This document shows positions 45,480 through 60,040 of a stretch of DNA of 64,000 nucleotides, piece after piece. The stretch is from positions 33,730,313 through 33,794,312 of the forward strand of contig CM060312.1 of assembly GCA_030674185.1 (NCBI GenBank), written 5' to 3'. Under the pieces are notes generated by a model that was not told the DNA's origin, made no database searches, and saw only the letters and a program-made list of their open reading frames with translations. The stretch comes from Monoplex corrugatus. Lineage: Eukaryota; Mollusca; Gastropoda; Littorinimorpha; Ranellidae. Each line of letters begins with the position of its first letter. Position 1 is the stretch's first letter. A program made the position numbers and the translations under genes.

Positions 45480-46035
45480 AGAAATAACAACAACAACAAT
45501 AATAATGATAACAACAACAACAACAACAATGACATTTATAAGGCGCCAAATCCTGATTCAAGAATCAAACCAAGGCAGGCACTCTCATTCACCAAAGCAC
45601 ATCCTACAGCAACGACTAAAATAACAATGACATTCAATCTTGACACAAGAATCAAAGCAAAACGTGCACTCTCACCATTCATCAAAGCAATCACCCAACA
45701 AAGACCCAAACTCCAGGGCATGAAGCACATGGAAACTTTAGGGGAAGACAGGGGGGAACAGAGTGAACATGTAGAGGGGGAAATCACGCTGGGCAAAAAG
45801 TACGTCTTCAAGCTAGACTTGAAGGAAGACACAGTGTGTAACTGTTGAACAGATGGAGGAAGATCATTTCGGTAGTAGAGCCAGACACAGAAAAAGGCAA
45901 CTGACTGTGGTACATTTATATTGAGGAATTTGTAGACAACTAGTATCAGAAGCAGAGCAGAGAGGTCAGGCTGCGGTGTACATTTGGATGTGGTCACAAA
46001 GATAAATAGGTGCAGATGAGTTAAAGTAAGGAACA
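45480..46035 (-). mobile_element. CR1/L2-like LINE C-terminus and 3' tail
   Basis: The - strand contains YYRNDLPPSVQQLHTVSSFK then SSLKTYF, the usual 'WNxLPxxxRxxxSxxSFKxxLKTxLF' ending of CR1/L2-like RT proteins. The 3' region follows and ends GGCGCCTTATAAATGTCATT with a (GTT)n/(ATT)n tail at about 45480-45540. Confidence 0.7.
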
Positions 46036-47239
46036 TGGGATAAATAATACATCACACGTAGGCCTATAACAATGAGAAAGTTATCTTGAGAAGGAAAACA
46101 ATGAACTCTTGCAGTTAATAAATTGCACATTCACTGGCAGTAATGCACCAACTCTTCTACATTGAAATCTTATGTATCATTGATTGCTACACAAAAATTA
46201 AAGACAACAACATAAACATAAAAACAAGAGCATAAGCTACGTGTGATGAATGATATCTTGTAATCGGGAAAATGGAATGTAGAAACGAATGCAGCATCAC
46301 ACTGTTGTATATTGCAAAAGTGTGTAGTTGTTCACTGTTGTGTATCCCACAAATTCAGTGTAAGCATGAACATGACAAATACATATGACAGCAATGAGAC
46401 ATGACTTTCAGCAGATTCATAAAACTAGGTGCTAAAGATTTTAATTTGTCACATTTAAAAAGACGCATTCAGTTAACAAATTTTCTTCTTCTTCTTTTGT
46501 TTCAAAACCATAGTCGAATAATACTACAGCTGTTAAAAACAAAAAAATTTTAAAACGTTGAAAATCACTTTACAAGCATTTATTATGAAACCAAAATTGC
46601 ATGCGTATTTCCTTCAAAATATTTACACACAACGTAAGCAGAAAATATCTTTGTTAACAATTAGCACCAGTAATAACAACAATACCTTTTCATCTGTTTA
46701 ATTGTGGCATCTTTTCAAGACTATATGGAACATTCTGTTTACACGACAGTATTTTTTACTGCACAGTTGAGCAGAATTACTGTAACTCTTTGGGTTACTG
46801 AGTTGTCCACAACCGCTTGCATGGTATGTCAAACACCATACTCTGAAAGGAAGACTAGGATGATTTCCCTGGTAAATCACAACCTTGATCTATAATCACA
46901 TTCTTCCATTATTTTTCTTTCAAACTGTAGTAAATGAAATAAGAAATAAAAAGCATATTCAAAGTTTTTAAGTAAACAAAATGAAAAACTTTCAACACCA
47001 AAGAAAAAAACCCCTGTAGTATAAGGCCGAACCCAAAATCTAAAGTTGGTTTATAGAACTTGATATAAAAAGTTACACAATACTGAAAACTACTACGGTA
47101 CAATTCATAAATGAACTGGATAAATCCTGGCATTTATCACATAATTTGTTTTTTAGCTAGGGTCATGAACCCTTTCCACAATTTACCATTTTACTGTCTT
47201 TTTACAAGACTAGTACTGGCCAAGCACCAATACACAAAA
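46036..47239. other. Intergenic/3' region of ALDH5A1
   Basis: No coding block. Probably includes the ALDH5A1 3' untranslated region on the - strand. A possible polyadenylation signal (AATAAA on -) lies at 46580-46585. Confidence 0.4.
46580..46585 (-). promoter_or_regulatory. Candidate ALDH5A1 polyadenylation signal
   Basis: AATAAA on the - strand about 655 bp after the stop. Position only; other signals could be used. Confidence 0.25.
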
Positions 47240-47445
47240 TCAAATTCCACCCATGCACACATACTTGATTTCCATGTACTCATCAAGTCCATACTTTCCT
47301 CCCTCCCTTCCCAGACCGGACTCCTTCACTCCTCCAAAGGGGGCTTCGGGGCTAGAAATTAGGCCTTCGTTTGCTCCAATCAGCCCATACTCCAGCTTCT
47401 CTGCCACTCGCCAGATTTGGCCGATGTCTCCAGAGTAGAAGTAGC
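47240..47445 (-). CDS. ALDH5A1: ALDH5A1 last coding exon with stop
   Basis: Completes Gly and encodes [20 protein letters not shown] through [16 protein letters not shown] to KYVCMGGI and TGA. Acceptor ATTTCAG. Confidence 0.93.
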
Positions 47446-50400
47446 CTGAAATGGAGAGGATTTAATGGTTAGCTGTTACATCTGTCTTGAAACCAACAGG
47501 GAGTATTTGCTCCTTAGACTATGTGCGCAAATGTGTTCATATGTGTACTTGATTTCTTTTCCTATTTTTGTCTTGTTGATCTATTGTGTATGTTTTAAAA
47601 TGGATACAGTCCTGATACAGCTCTATGCAGTCGGCTGGCTCTAAACAAAATAGAAATAAAACTAACAATCCTGGAACTATCTTGTAGCTTGTTAAATAAA
47701 AACTCAGGGAAAATTCTCTCCTTAAAATTTTTGTGATAAGTAGGTACAATTTGTTTTCTTTCATTTAACTTAACCTTTGACTCTCACACCATGTCTACCA
47801 GCATCCTGCTTGTCAACCATGCTAGCAAGCAAAAACTTAACCCTTGACTCACTAGATGAGGAATCAAGGTTAGTTTTGCAGTTGGGATAGGTGCGGAGTC
47901 AAAGGTTACCTGTGAGAGAATCTGTAAATCATAAACCCATTGCCAGAGGAATCGTCACAAACGGTGTCATTGTAAAAAAAAAATATAGGGACTTCTGAAA
48001 CACATAGTGAAATATGTCCATCATTTCTCCAGAGAAATTTCATTTTTACATGTTTTAGCTGAGATTTTGACAGGATATTAGCAACAGGACTGAACTCATT
48101 TAAGCTAACTGGGTCAAGAGTATGAACTTGGCAGCTGATATTCCTCATCTCCCCATCCAGAGAATCATCAACTGCAGTTAACTTTATTTCATAAATGCTG
48201 TCACTCTAATTATTGCAGAACAGCAGCTAAAATTCATGAGCTGAGGATGTTTTGTGCTGCTCACACTCACACTCGGTCAGATGTCACCATTTCCTGCTTG
48301 CTAGTTTACACTCCAGTCTAACAAGTAAATTGCTTGCAAAATACACTCAGACCCTGGAATTCGTCGCGGAAACGAGGATTCGCGGAAATCAAAATCGAAA
48401 ATCGCGCAAAAAAATTTCGCGTTAAAAAAATCGACGACCATACTAAAAAAAGAAGAAAACAGCTGATCAAGCACAGACAGAAACCAACGAAAAAAAAGCA
48501 AACATCTTGGCAAGATTTTTCGTGTTTGACTTGAAAGCCTTCTAGCTAGTTTGATGATATGCTGGTATGAACCACTGAACGATCTGCTGTGTATGATGAT
48601 CCTGATCTGTGCATGTTTATAAATACTCTTTTGACTGAATTCATTGTGATTTTCAGTGTGTTAGATGCCTTTAAATTTGTCTCCAGAATGCCTCAGAATG
48701 CACAGATTTTTGCTTGATTTAAATTTTTCCGTGGACCCCCTAGAAGTTTCCTCTTTTTTTTTCTTAGCAATTCCAGCTCTGACTTCTGAACGACGGAGTA
48801 GGTTTCCTGGTTATTACTAGATTCAAGGTTTAAAGCTATCTAGTTTACGACTCCTGAACAAAGGAAAAACTTTAACGAGTTCAAGATACGTGAGTGTTGT
48901 TCCTGAACTGTGATCATGGCAGGCGGTTACAGTGATGTGAATTATCCAGAATGGCTAATGTAGCAGTCTAACAATAAATTAAAAAACTGAATAGATGGAG
49001 TGCTCATGAATTGACAGCATGTTACAAGATGTTGTTATTCGTCTTCTGTTGAAACTCTCTTGAAGAAAAAAAATTTACACAATGACAGCAAACAAGACAG
49101 CCCCTAACAAGCTTATTCATAAAAGCCAGTATGACATGCAGAACTCGTCTCACTGTATATCATATTAAACCAGGTTTTAATAAACCTATAGAAACTGAAG
49201 TCAGACTTTTAGAAAATCCAGATACAGGCAGCTTCAGTTAGTTCAAAATAGGCCTACATGACAACAGCAAATGACTTTATACCAGTATTGTAATACTGGT
49301 CCAAGCATGCCGTACCAAAAAGACAGGCTTCCTAGTTGCATAGTACACAGATCAGGGAATAGAAACCAACTAAACTGGTTGCTTAATTCTTTTTTTCCCC
49401 TTTTTTTGCTTGGAAGGGGGAAAAAGGCAGCTGTTAAAAAAATCCAGATGTCAAGGCAATAGATTATTTTACAATGTGTTTAAGTATACATGGACATGCT
49501 TTTATGTTAGTTCTGACTAGAAACTAGACAAGAATGTTCATACAAACAACAAGAAGTTCACCTTCAATATTGTAACTCCCCTGGGGATGCCAGGGGCTCT
49601 TTCAGTATAAATAGCATCCCACCTTCTGGAAATTCTGTGCTAGAAATTTTCACTTTTCTGTCATTCTCTTTATTTCTGCCTTGCTCTTTTGCTGGTCTAT
49701 TCACCTGTATGTGTTCTATAGAGTCTTATGTACTTTCCCTCAGGACTGATAACTGGGTGCATGTATTAAGTGCATTATTGGCTCTAGAGAATTGAGATAC
49801 GCAGAGGCAATTTCAGGTAATTTAGGTCCATTTTTATATATGCTTTAGTGTCCTTAGTTATGTTTGAATTTGTATTCAGGTATGTGTTTAAATCCCCTTT
49901 GCGATAAATTGGATGGAGTGGTCGATGCCAGGGGCATCTCCTTAGATTATGTGCATGAATGCATTGGCATGTATACTCATTTTCTTTCCCTTTTTTTTTT
50001 TTTTAACTGTTGAAGTATTGTGTATGTTTCAAACAGTTACAGCCCTGATATGGCTCTACGCAGTCGGCTGGGCTTAAAAACAAAAATAATAAAAGCAATT
50101 CAATACTGTATCACACTTACCTGCAAGTCCAAACTGTGTTGCATTTGCGATAGCCACAGCCTCTTGCTCTGTTTTAAATCTGCAAGCAGGAAAATGCATT
50201 TCTGTACTGCATATAAAAGTAACAGCCATGCTTTTCTCAGTTGTTTAAATGATGGCTATTTAGCAAGACTGGATTGTAAATCCATTCAAAGGGAAGCCGC
50301 AAATATTGAAATACAAGCCTTAGTGAAGGAATGTTTATAATGTGATTCTTTTTATTGTGCAGATTTGGTATTATTTTCAATAAATTCCTGCCATGCTATA

Positions 50401-53400
50401 GGTTAGGGCAGGGTGTGTGATTGCCATTTGTGTGAGCTGAAAAGGGGAATTTAAATAAGCGTTTGATTACTGGTTTAGAGACATCTGTATTGCATGCATT
50501 TTATAACATCAAGTATTTCTTAACACAGTAGTGACATACCAGTACAATATTTGTGTCTGAAATATGTATGCACTTGGTATTAACCCTTTGACTCCCACAT
50601 CCTACCCACCAGCTGCAAAAACTTAATCCTTTGATGTCCTTACCCTATCCACCATCTTTCTGCAGGAAGCTTGTGGATACAGTGAGAAAATCAGCGGATG
50701 AAGTTTTTGCTTTGCTATCAGTGATGACGATACAGGATGCTAGTGGATAGGGTGAGGGAGTCAGAGGGTTGATTAATTTCTCTCTGTGGCCCGTATTTGG
50801 GCCACAGAGACAGGAAAAGATTACAACATTTCCATGAAAATTTTCATGTTATTCACGGGCAGACTTCATTCAGAACTACAAAAAAAAAAAAAAAAATTGG
50901 GTCAGACGTTTAATAATGATACGGCTACTACTACCACTACTACTAGTGCTACTAATCATCATCATCATCATCATTATCATTATCATCATCATCATCATAG
51001 TACTGTTCATAATGATGACGGTTACAATAATGTAACATCCCAAGAAGCAAGCTCCTCAGCATATAACATCGAACAAAAACGGTTAACAACAGTATTGTAC
51101 AAGTGTCATATGCGAACACTAATTACGTAAATGCGTACACATACACCCACACACACAGACACACAACGTTTAGGCCTAAAATAGTTACAACTTTTGTAAA
51201 TTTGACAGATTGGCTATTTCCAAGGTCACAATCAAGGTAATGGTGGCTGAAGAAAACGTTTTGTATGGCTTGATCATGTGGTGTTTTTTTTTTTTTTTCA
51301 TCATTTAAGTGACCATTTGTTCCATAGTAAATGTGCTTTACATAAACATAAAACCACCACTAACACATTAACATGAGTATAGGTGCATGTGCTGATGTAT
51401 AAACAGGAGGAGAAAGGAAGAGACATATTGGGAGAAAAAAAAATCCATAAGCAATAGAGACTGAAGAGAGAGAGAGAGAGAAAAGAAAAGGACAGAGAAA
51501 AGAAAAGGAGAGAAATATTCTGAGAGAAGAAAAGGAGCTGAAGTGTACACACTTGATGATGGTGGCTACAGGTCCGAAGATTTCTTCTCTGGAGCACCTC
51601 ATGTCTGTAGTGACTTCTGTCAGCAGAGTGGGCTCGTAGAAGTTACCTCCCCTGGCATCACGCTTCCCACCAATTACTGCTTTAGCACCATCTGCCACGG
51701 CATCCTTCACCAGGCCATCCACCTGGTCACCAAATTACAGTGTCAAGTCCGTAATGACACTGAAAAATCTACAGCATCTTCTGAGTACAAAAACTAGTCA
51801 GGAAACGAGTGTCAACTTGCTAAAAGACGCTCAACTTTTGATCTTCAAAACTTCTCTTCAAGAAACATCCATGCACTGTCTGTCACCACATTTTGCTGCA
51901 GCCCTACATTTTCCCAGGAATTCAGAGGCTTGTCAAGTAAGTCATATCATGAACTTGTTTATGAAAAAAAATGGCGTTTTCCTTCAAATCATTCCTCCTG
52001 GATATGTCTGTTACAGTTACTATTTTTGTTTCTGTTTGCTCAAGATGATATCAATAATGTGAAAATGACTGTATAGGCACTATACCTTATCCAACTCTAA
52101 ATGATTCAATGGAGTCACGCAATCAAAGGGGTGCAGCTTTTCCCTTGCAGCAAACATTTTGACCAAAGACTAAAGGATTACCAAAGATCAACCAAAAACA
52201 GCCCAGACATGAAACAAACACCACTAAAACATAATAGAAATGAACTTTATGTAAATAATTTTACTCAATATTCCTGACAGCTTTCTTGTTATAAGTAATC
52301 CAAAAAGGTATAAGCATAGGCTGGAAAACAAACTTCCCTAGCACACTGTCATCTTTTTCTTCTCTAACATACTCCATCCTTCTACACAGATTCAGCACTA
52401 CACCTATTAAATTTTTCTTCCCCTGTGGGAATGCTGGGGGCTCTTTCAGTACAAAAAGTATCCCCACCTTCTGGAAATTCAATGTGAGAAACTTCTTTTC
52501 TGTCACTCTCTTTGTTTCTGTCTTCCTCCTTTGCTTTCTGTCATCTCTTCCTATCGTTTTCTGCCTTGCTGGTCCATTCACCTGTACATGTTCTATAAAG
52601 CCTTACATATTTTCTCTTGTGTTCTATAAAGCCTTACATACTTTATCTCTTAGGATTGATAATTGGGTACACATACTGACTGTATGCTTGGCTCTAAGGA
52701 AATATGCTGTGCAGGAGCAGTTTTCAGTAATTTAAGCCAGTTTTTATATATGCTTTAGAATCCTTAGTTATGTTTACATTTGTTTTCAGGTATGTTTTTT
52801 GAAATGCTCAGGTGATAAACTGGACAGAATGGTCAATGCTAGGGGCATATCCTTAGATTGTGTGCGTACATAAATTGATATGTGTATTTAATTTTCTTTT
52901 TTTTTTTTCAACCAGATGTTGTGTACATTTTGAAATGGTTATAGCCCTGATATGGCTCTGTGCAGTCCACTGGGCTTTAAAAAGTACAAATAAGAATTCA
53001 ATTTTTCTGCTCCAATAGGAATACTGGTTACATGAAAACACAAAGCAAACCACAAATCCACACTTCAATGTAAAACTTTTGCCTGTGAGTCTTGAGTTGA
53101 AATGCATTTGATTCTGGGACCTCGGTCACAATGGGTCAGTTCAAACATACGTAAAAATGATTTTAATGTGTTTCTGACCATGCAACATCTGAGTTAGCTG
53201 CCCTGACCAAGTACTCTACTTGCAGCCAATGCTAAAAGTTGCAATACCTCTTACTGTTTGTTTCTGTATAGATTTGCTTAAACTTGGAGGAACTGTGTAC
53301 AAATTACTGCTTGATATGTTGTGCAATTATCTACTGCAAAACAAAATGATATTTCAATATTCAATTCAACCTGCTCTGTGTAGACTCCTACTAGCACCAG

Positions 53401-56400
53401 GAATTTTTGATGTTGTTTCTTGTGGTGTTCAAGAACTGTGAAAGAGCATCACCATCCTCACAATTTAACACATCACTTTTAACAGTAGTATTACTGGAAT
53501 GATCACCAAAATCACTGCTAAAATCGTCTGCATCGCTAAGTCTGACCATGAAGATTTTGTCAAGCACTTGCTGAGTGACACAAAAACTTCCCTCTGTTGT
53601 AATTTCGAATAAAGAAAAGAATGTCATGTTTACAGCAATTTCAGAGAGTAGTTTCCACCTGGAATCTTGCCTGGCGAAGTCCTGCTTTCTTCTGTTGTCC
53701 CAGCAACTGCCAAAACTCACGACTGACAATTTGTCGGTTGCAGTCCACAGCTGGAATTTCATGCTGTCAGTTGTGGTCAGAAATGTGTTAAATGTCAGCA
53801 CACTGCTATACAAAAATGTAGGTCCCAAGAACGGTTTATTTCCCTTCCACTGACTTTGGTACACGCAAGAAAAATAACTGAAATCTGCGAGATGCATGTG
53901 TACGTCATGCTCTAAAGTGAAAATTACAATGCTGGAAACTTGTATCCGACATGACTTTATTAACTCCCCCACACTGACATCTTCAAACTGTTCCCTATGA
54001 TAGTAACTAAATCAACTATCATATATGTAACTTTGTGCAGCCTTTATTGAGCAAAAGCGAATGTTCTATCTCCCAGTTCTATGCATTCTTTGTGTGCAGA
54101 CTTAACTGAACTACAGCATACGTCCATCTTTGAGTTCAGTGCATTCTTTGTGTGCAGCCTTCATTGAGCTAATGCTTATGGTCCATCTCTGAGTTCTGTG
54201 CATTCTTTGCCATTAGGACTGTCAGACAAAGCATATAGAGGGAAAAGCCAGAATGGCAGCAAAAACTTTCAAAATCCACACTAGAAAAAAAAAAAAATAC
54301 TGAGAGGATTACAAGCAATGTTTATGAAATATACATTATTCGAAACGCTCTCCATCTCCTATCTTTTACATACAGCAAAAAGAATAAATGAACAAAAATA
54401 AATAACAGTGTTAGAAAACAAACAAGGAAACAAAAATAAAGATCCAGTTTATTCTAAAAGTCTACTGTCTCTTTGAAGGCCTTACCTTGTCCACAGCAGC
54501 TTTGTTGATGAGAGGTCCCTGTGTAGTAGTAGGCTCCAGCCCGTCCCCAACCTTCAAGTCACTGCGCATCACCTCTGCCAAACGTTTCACAAACTTCTCA
54601 TAGATTCCTTCCTGCACCAGCATTCGGTTGGCACACACACATGTCTGCAAACAAATGAGATAAGAAAACATCATCACTGAAAAAAACGTATATCGGTTAA
54701 AATCATCATAAGTAAGTTAAAAAAATGAACGAAAATCATCACTTGTAAAAATGTAAGTATGTTGAAAGCAATATAGGTAAATTAACCAATGATTGAATCT
54801 TCAAATAAACAAATTATCACACACACACACACACACATACACACACACACACACACTCACACTCACACACACACACACACACAAGTCAGGGAAATGATTA
54901 GGATGGTACAGACTCTTAATTTCTATGTATTAACATCAAAATTTCAAAAGGTATGCCCTACTAAAGTTGTGACATGAAGCAGATACGGAGAATCTAGGCC
55001 ACAACTGTTTTGCAATGTCAAGAAATAATGCCACTGTGGCTATCATGTTTCTATTTCCTTTGTACTTGTAGAATCTGAGAAACTATGCACTCTGTGGCTA
55101 TCATGTTTCTATTTCCTTTGTACTTGTAGAATCTGAGAAATATGCCACACTGTGGTATCATGTTTCTATTTCCTTTGTACTTGTTGAATCTGAGAAAGTA
55201 GTGCACTCTGTGGTTATCATGTTTCTATTTCCTTTGTACTTGTTGAATCTGAGAAAGTTGCCACTCTGTGGTTATCATGTTTCTATTTCCTTTGTACTTG
55301 TTGAATCTGAGAAATATGCCACTCTGTGGTTATCATGTTTCTATTTCCTTTGTACTTGTTGAATCTGAGAAACTATGTCACTCTGTGGTTATCATGTTTC
55401 TATTTCCTTTGTACTTGTTGAATCTGAGAAACTATGTCCACTCTGTGGTTATCATGTTTCTATTTCCTTTGTACTTGTTGAATCTGAGAAACTATGTCAC
55501 TCTGTGGCTATCATGTTTCTGTTTCCTTTGTACTTGTTGAATCTGAGAAATGATGCCACTCTGTGGTTATCATGTTTCTATTTCCTTTGTACTTGTTGAA
55601 TCTGAGAAATGTCCCCTCTGTGGCTATCATGTTTCTAGTTTCCTTTGTACTTGTTGAATCTGAGAAACTATGTCACTCTGTGGCTATCATGTTTCTATTT
55701 CCTTTGTACTTGTTGAATCTGAGAAATATGTCACTCTGTGGCTATCATGTTTCTATTTCCTTTGTACTTGTTGAATCTGAGAAACTATGTCACTCTGTGG
55801 CTATCATGTTTCTGTTTCCTTTGTACTTGTTGAATCTGAGAAATATGCCACTCTGTGGCTATCATGTTTCTATTTCCTTTGTACTTGTAGAATCTGAGAA
55901 ACTATGTCCACTCTGTGGTTATCATGTTTCTATTTCCTTTGTACTTGTTGAATCTGAGAAACTATGTCACTCTGTGGCTATCATTTTTCTGTTTCATTTG
56001 CACATGTAAAATCTCAGAAAATATCTGTGAAAACTTGAGGGATGTTAACCCTTTGACTCCCACACTCTGTCCACCAGTAACCTGCACTGTCAACCATGCT
56101 AGCAAAACAAAAACTTAACCCTTTGACTCCCTAACCCTAAGTACAAGCTTCCCACAGGAAGCTGGTGGATAGGGTGAGGGAGTCAAAGGGTTACGTTTTT
56201 GCAGTTGGCGAATAGGGTGAGGGAGTCAAAGGGTTAACATGGTCTGGAAATACTGCATAATCAAGTACAACAGTTGACAACCATGTTTTTATAGTAACAC
56301 AGCCAGAGATGACCTACGGTTTCTGATGAGCAACACACCAATATCAAACATAAGGGCTCAACAATGATTTTACACATATCTGTGTCTAAGCTTACAAACA

Positions 56401-57268
56401 ATAGATGCACTGACAGCTCAATTAACTCTGGTACTGCCAAAAGCAATGAAGGTCTTACCTGTCAGATTTTCTGTACAGACTTTTTCCTTAGCAGCTGCTA
56501 AATTACTGAAAAGTTGGAGATACAAAAAATATGATTTACTTTTAATTGGCGAAAATAGTTAATCTGCCTGGAAAAAGTTAATCTGCTTGGAAAACTGCTT
56601 CTCTATGTTGATTTCGAACAAGCACTACTGAGCTTCACCAAACTGACCCATCCAGCAGTAATGCAGAGACTTCTCTGGTAGTGGCATAATAGCAGCTGCT
56701 ACTGATTGTCAATACTGTCACTGGAATTGTAACTGATGAGAATGTAGTTTTGGTGATGAGTTAAAAATAAAACACAGAAATGTTGGGGCAAAGCCAAAGT
56801 GTGGTGTGGATGGTGGGGCAGGCATGCTAGCACACGCACACACAGGCACTTACACACACAGAGGCACTTACACACACACAAACACAGAGGCACTTACACA
56901 TACACACACACACATACACACACACACACAGAGGCACTCATACACACACATACACACACACAGGCACACACACACACAGAGGCACTCATACACACACACA
57001 CACACACAGAGGCACTTAACACACACACACACAGAGGCACTTACACACACACTCACAGACACACACACAACACACACAGAGGCACCTACCCACACACACA
57101 CACAGGCACTTACGCACACACACACACACGCACTTACACACACACACAGACAGAGGCACTTACACACATATACACACACATACAAACATACACACACATA
57201 CAAACATACACCACACATACAAACACACACACACAGGCACTTACACACACACACACACACACTGGAAC

Positions 57269-57316
<48 letters not shown>

Positions 57317-57338
57317 CACCACACACACAGAGGCACTT

Positions 57339-57376
<38 letters not shown>

Positions 57377-59479
57377 CACACACACACACACACATGCAGG
57401 ATCGAAAATGTGTATTCTTCAAAACGATTTCTTCAAATGGGTATCCCTCAGGGATCCGTTATTGCTCCCCTTCTCTTCATGATATTATTGCATGACTTAC
57501 CCAGTAAAATTTCTAAACATGTAACTTTAGCTCAATATGCTGATGATTTATGCATGTGGATGCAGGTCAATATGAAAAGAAAAACTCCTTTGCGCTGTCT
57601 TAATTATACGCGTAAATGTTATCAATTAGAACTCGATAAAATAGCACGATATATGGTAGAAAATGGACTGCATCTATCCGTGGAAAAAACAAAGATAGTT
57701 TTGTTTAACAGTGGAGCTAACCCAGCTAATGTTCCCACGTTCAAACTGGGAGATACTCTTCTTCAGTATAATGAGTCGATTAAATTCTTAGGAGTTTTCC
57801 TTACAGCCAAATTATCTTGGAATCATCATATTGAATACTTATTAACAAAAGCTCAAAAAAGTTTAAATTTCTTGAAAATAGTTCGCAAACAGATATGGGG
57901 ACAAGATGCATCAACACTTGTTCATCTCTGTAAATCCCTTATTAGATCTAAATTAACCTATGCCCAAGAAATATTCTTCAGCGCACCAAAACGCTTACTC
58001 ACAAAACTGCAGAGCATAGATTGTAAAGGTTTCAAACTTGCGCTGGGTCTTCCAATGCATGCCTGTTGCCATCGCACATACAATGCAATCAAATTGTTGC
58101 CGCTTGATGAACAAAGGAAAGTCGCTTCTACTAAATTTCTGTTAAGAAACACTACCATAGAAAACAGCATCAAAACAGAGACAAAAGTAAGATCAGACAC
58201 CGACTTTCCAAAAAGAGCTAAATCAATATCCTCACAGGTCATGCTTGCAACATTTACAGCTGATGTTATGAAAGGCTCTGGAATTGATTTAGACACAGGT
58301 CCTATAACTTTAAGACCTTCGTTTTCACCAGTACCCAGTTGGGAACTTCAAAGAGCACGATTTGACATACACCACACTGACTTAAAAAAAGAAGATAATA
58401 TCAACTTACTGGCAAGTCACGTTAAATGTCATATAGAAGACTTTTATTCCGATCACTTGAAAGTTTACACTGATGGTTCAATAATTGAGAGACAAGCAGG
58501 CTCAGCGTTTTTAATACCTGCTCTCAAAATTGAGAAATCTTTCTATATAGGACTTTATAAATCTACTTTACTGCAGAACTCTTTGCAATCTTAATGGCTT
58601 TGAATTGTATGATAAATCTTCCTAGGACAATTCCCCAGATACTTTTTTGCGTTGATTCAAAATCTGTACTTCAAGCTCTTGAATTATCAAAATTACAAAC
58701 AAGATCTGAAATGATATTGGAAATTACTCACTTGATTAATAGTTTATCCTTTAGAGGCACTGATATTACTTTCTGCTGGATACCATCTCATAGTTCTTTT
58801 CATTACAATGATATGGTTGATAGGGCTGCCAAATGAGGGGCAAAGAGCTCACCAGATTCAAATCATATACAACTTTCCCTCTCATTGCATGAGTGTTATA
58901 CCTTAGTGGATGCCTACATATGGAAGCAGTTTCAAGATAAACAGAAAAAGTATGAAAAATGTTACATGAATTTTGAAATTAGCAAAACACCTAAGCTGTT
59001 CCCTGCCAGCAGAAGTATACAACCCCTTATGTATAGGTGGAAACTTGATGCATTCAAAACAAAATACACCAGGAATGTAGTGTGCCTGTGTGGAAAGAAG
59101 ATAACACATAGTCATATTCTATCATGCGTTCGGGTAAAACGACATATACCTACGTTATCAACGAAGACAGTTTCTGACATATTTGCCTCACCATCCTTAA
59201 CATATGAATTTTTTGTTAGCCTGTCAAAAAGTCCTATAGCGAATTATCTTTAACGCGTCGTTACTTCTCATGTTCAGTGTTATGGTTAGCTAATTTTACT
59301 GTTTCAATCGTTAATTATGATAACGTCATTTGTGAATTTTTCTTTCTTGTCTTGTTTTTCTGGTTCATTTCTTTTTCCTGAAGATTAACCATTTCCAAGT
59401 TGTTGTTTTTTAAAAAATGTTTTTTATTGTTGTCTAAAATCACTTTAGTGTATAGACATTAAATCAAAGACCACCACCA

Positions 59480-59535
<56 letters not shown>

Positions 59536-59963
59536 ACACAACTCACATACCCACACACAAATTTGCGTATTTTGGTTGTATTAAGACAATAAAAAGAGAC
59601 TGACCTGCCCAGAACACCTGAACTTGCAATTCATGGCTCCAGTGACAGCTGCGTTGACATCAGCACTGTCAAAGACGATGAAAGGGGCATTACCTCCAAG
59701 TTCCAAGGACATTTTCTTTACTGTGGAAGAAGATTGTTGCAGGAGAATCTGAAAAAAAAACAACCCATGAGTAATTAAATAATCACTGCCAACATTTTTA
59801 GTAGATGCATTCCCACACACGTGCACTCACACACTGTGACACATATGGATGTATATACAAACACATGCATGCAGATATACAGACATGATTATGCATAAAC
59901 TACACACTTACACATGCACACACAGGCATTCATTTTCGTTTATTTGTGCATACACACACACAC

Positions 59964-60040
<77 letters not shown>

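Noticed and set aside
51360..51722. Separate short dehydrogenase gene
   Set aside because: It is ALDH5A1 exon 51553-51722 read through into the intron.
55015..56030. Possible CRISPR-like array or membrane-protein repeat
   Set aside because: Units are contiguous near-identical 58-mers without unique spacers, in animal DNA inside an intron. The repeating FLFPLYLL translation reflects the repeat only.
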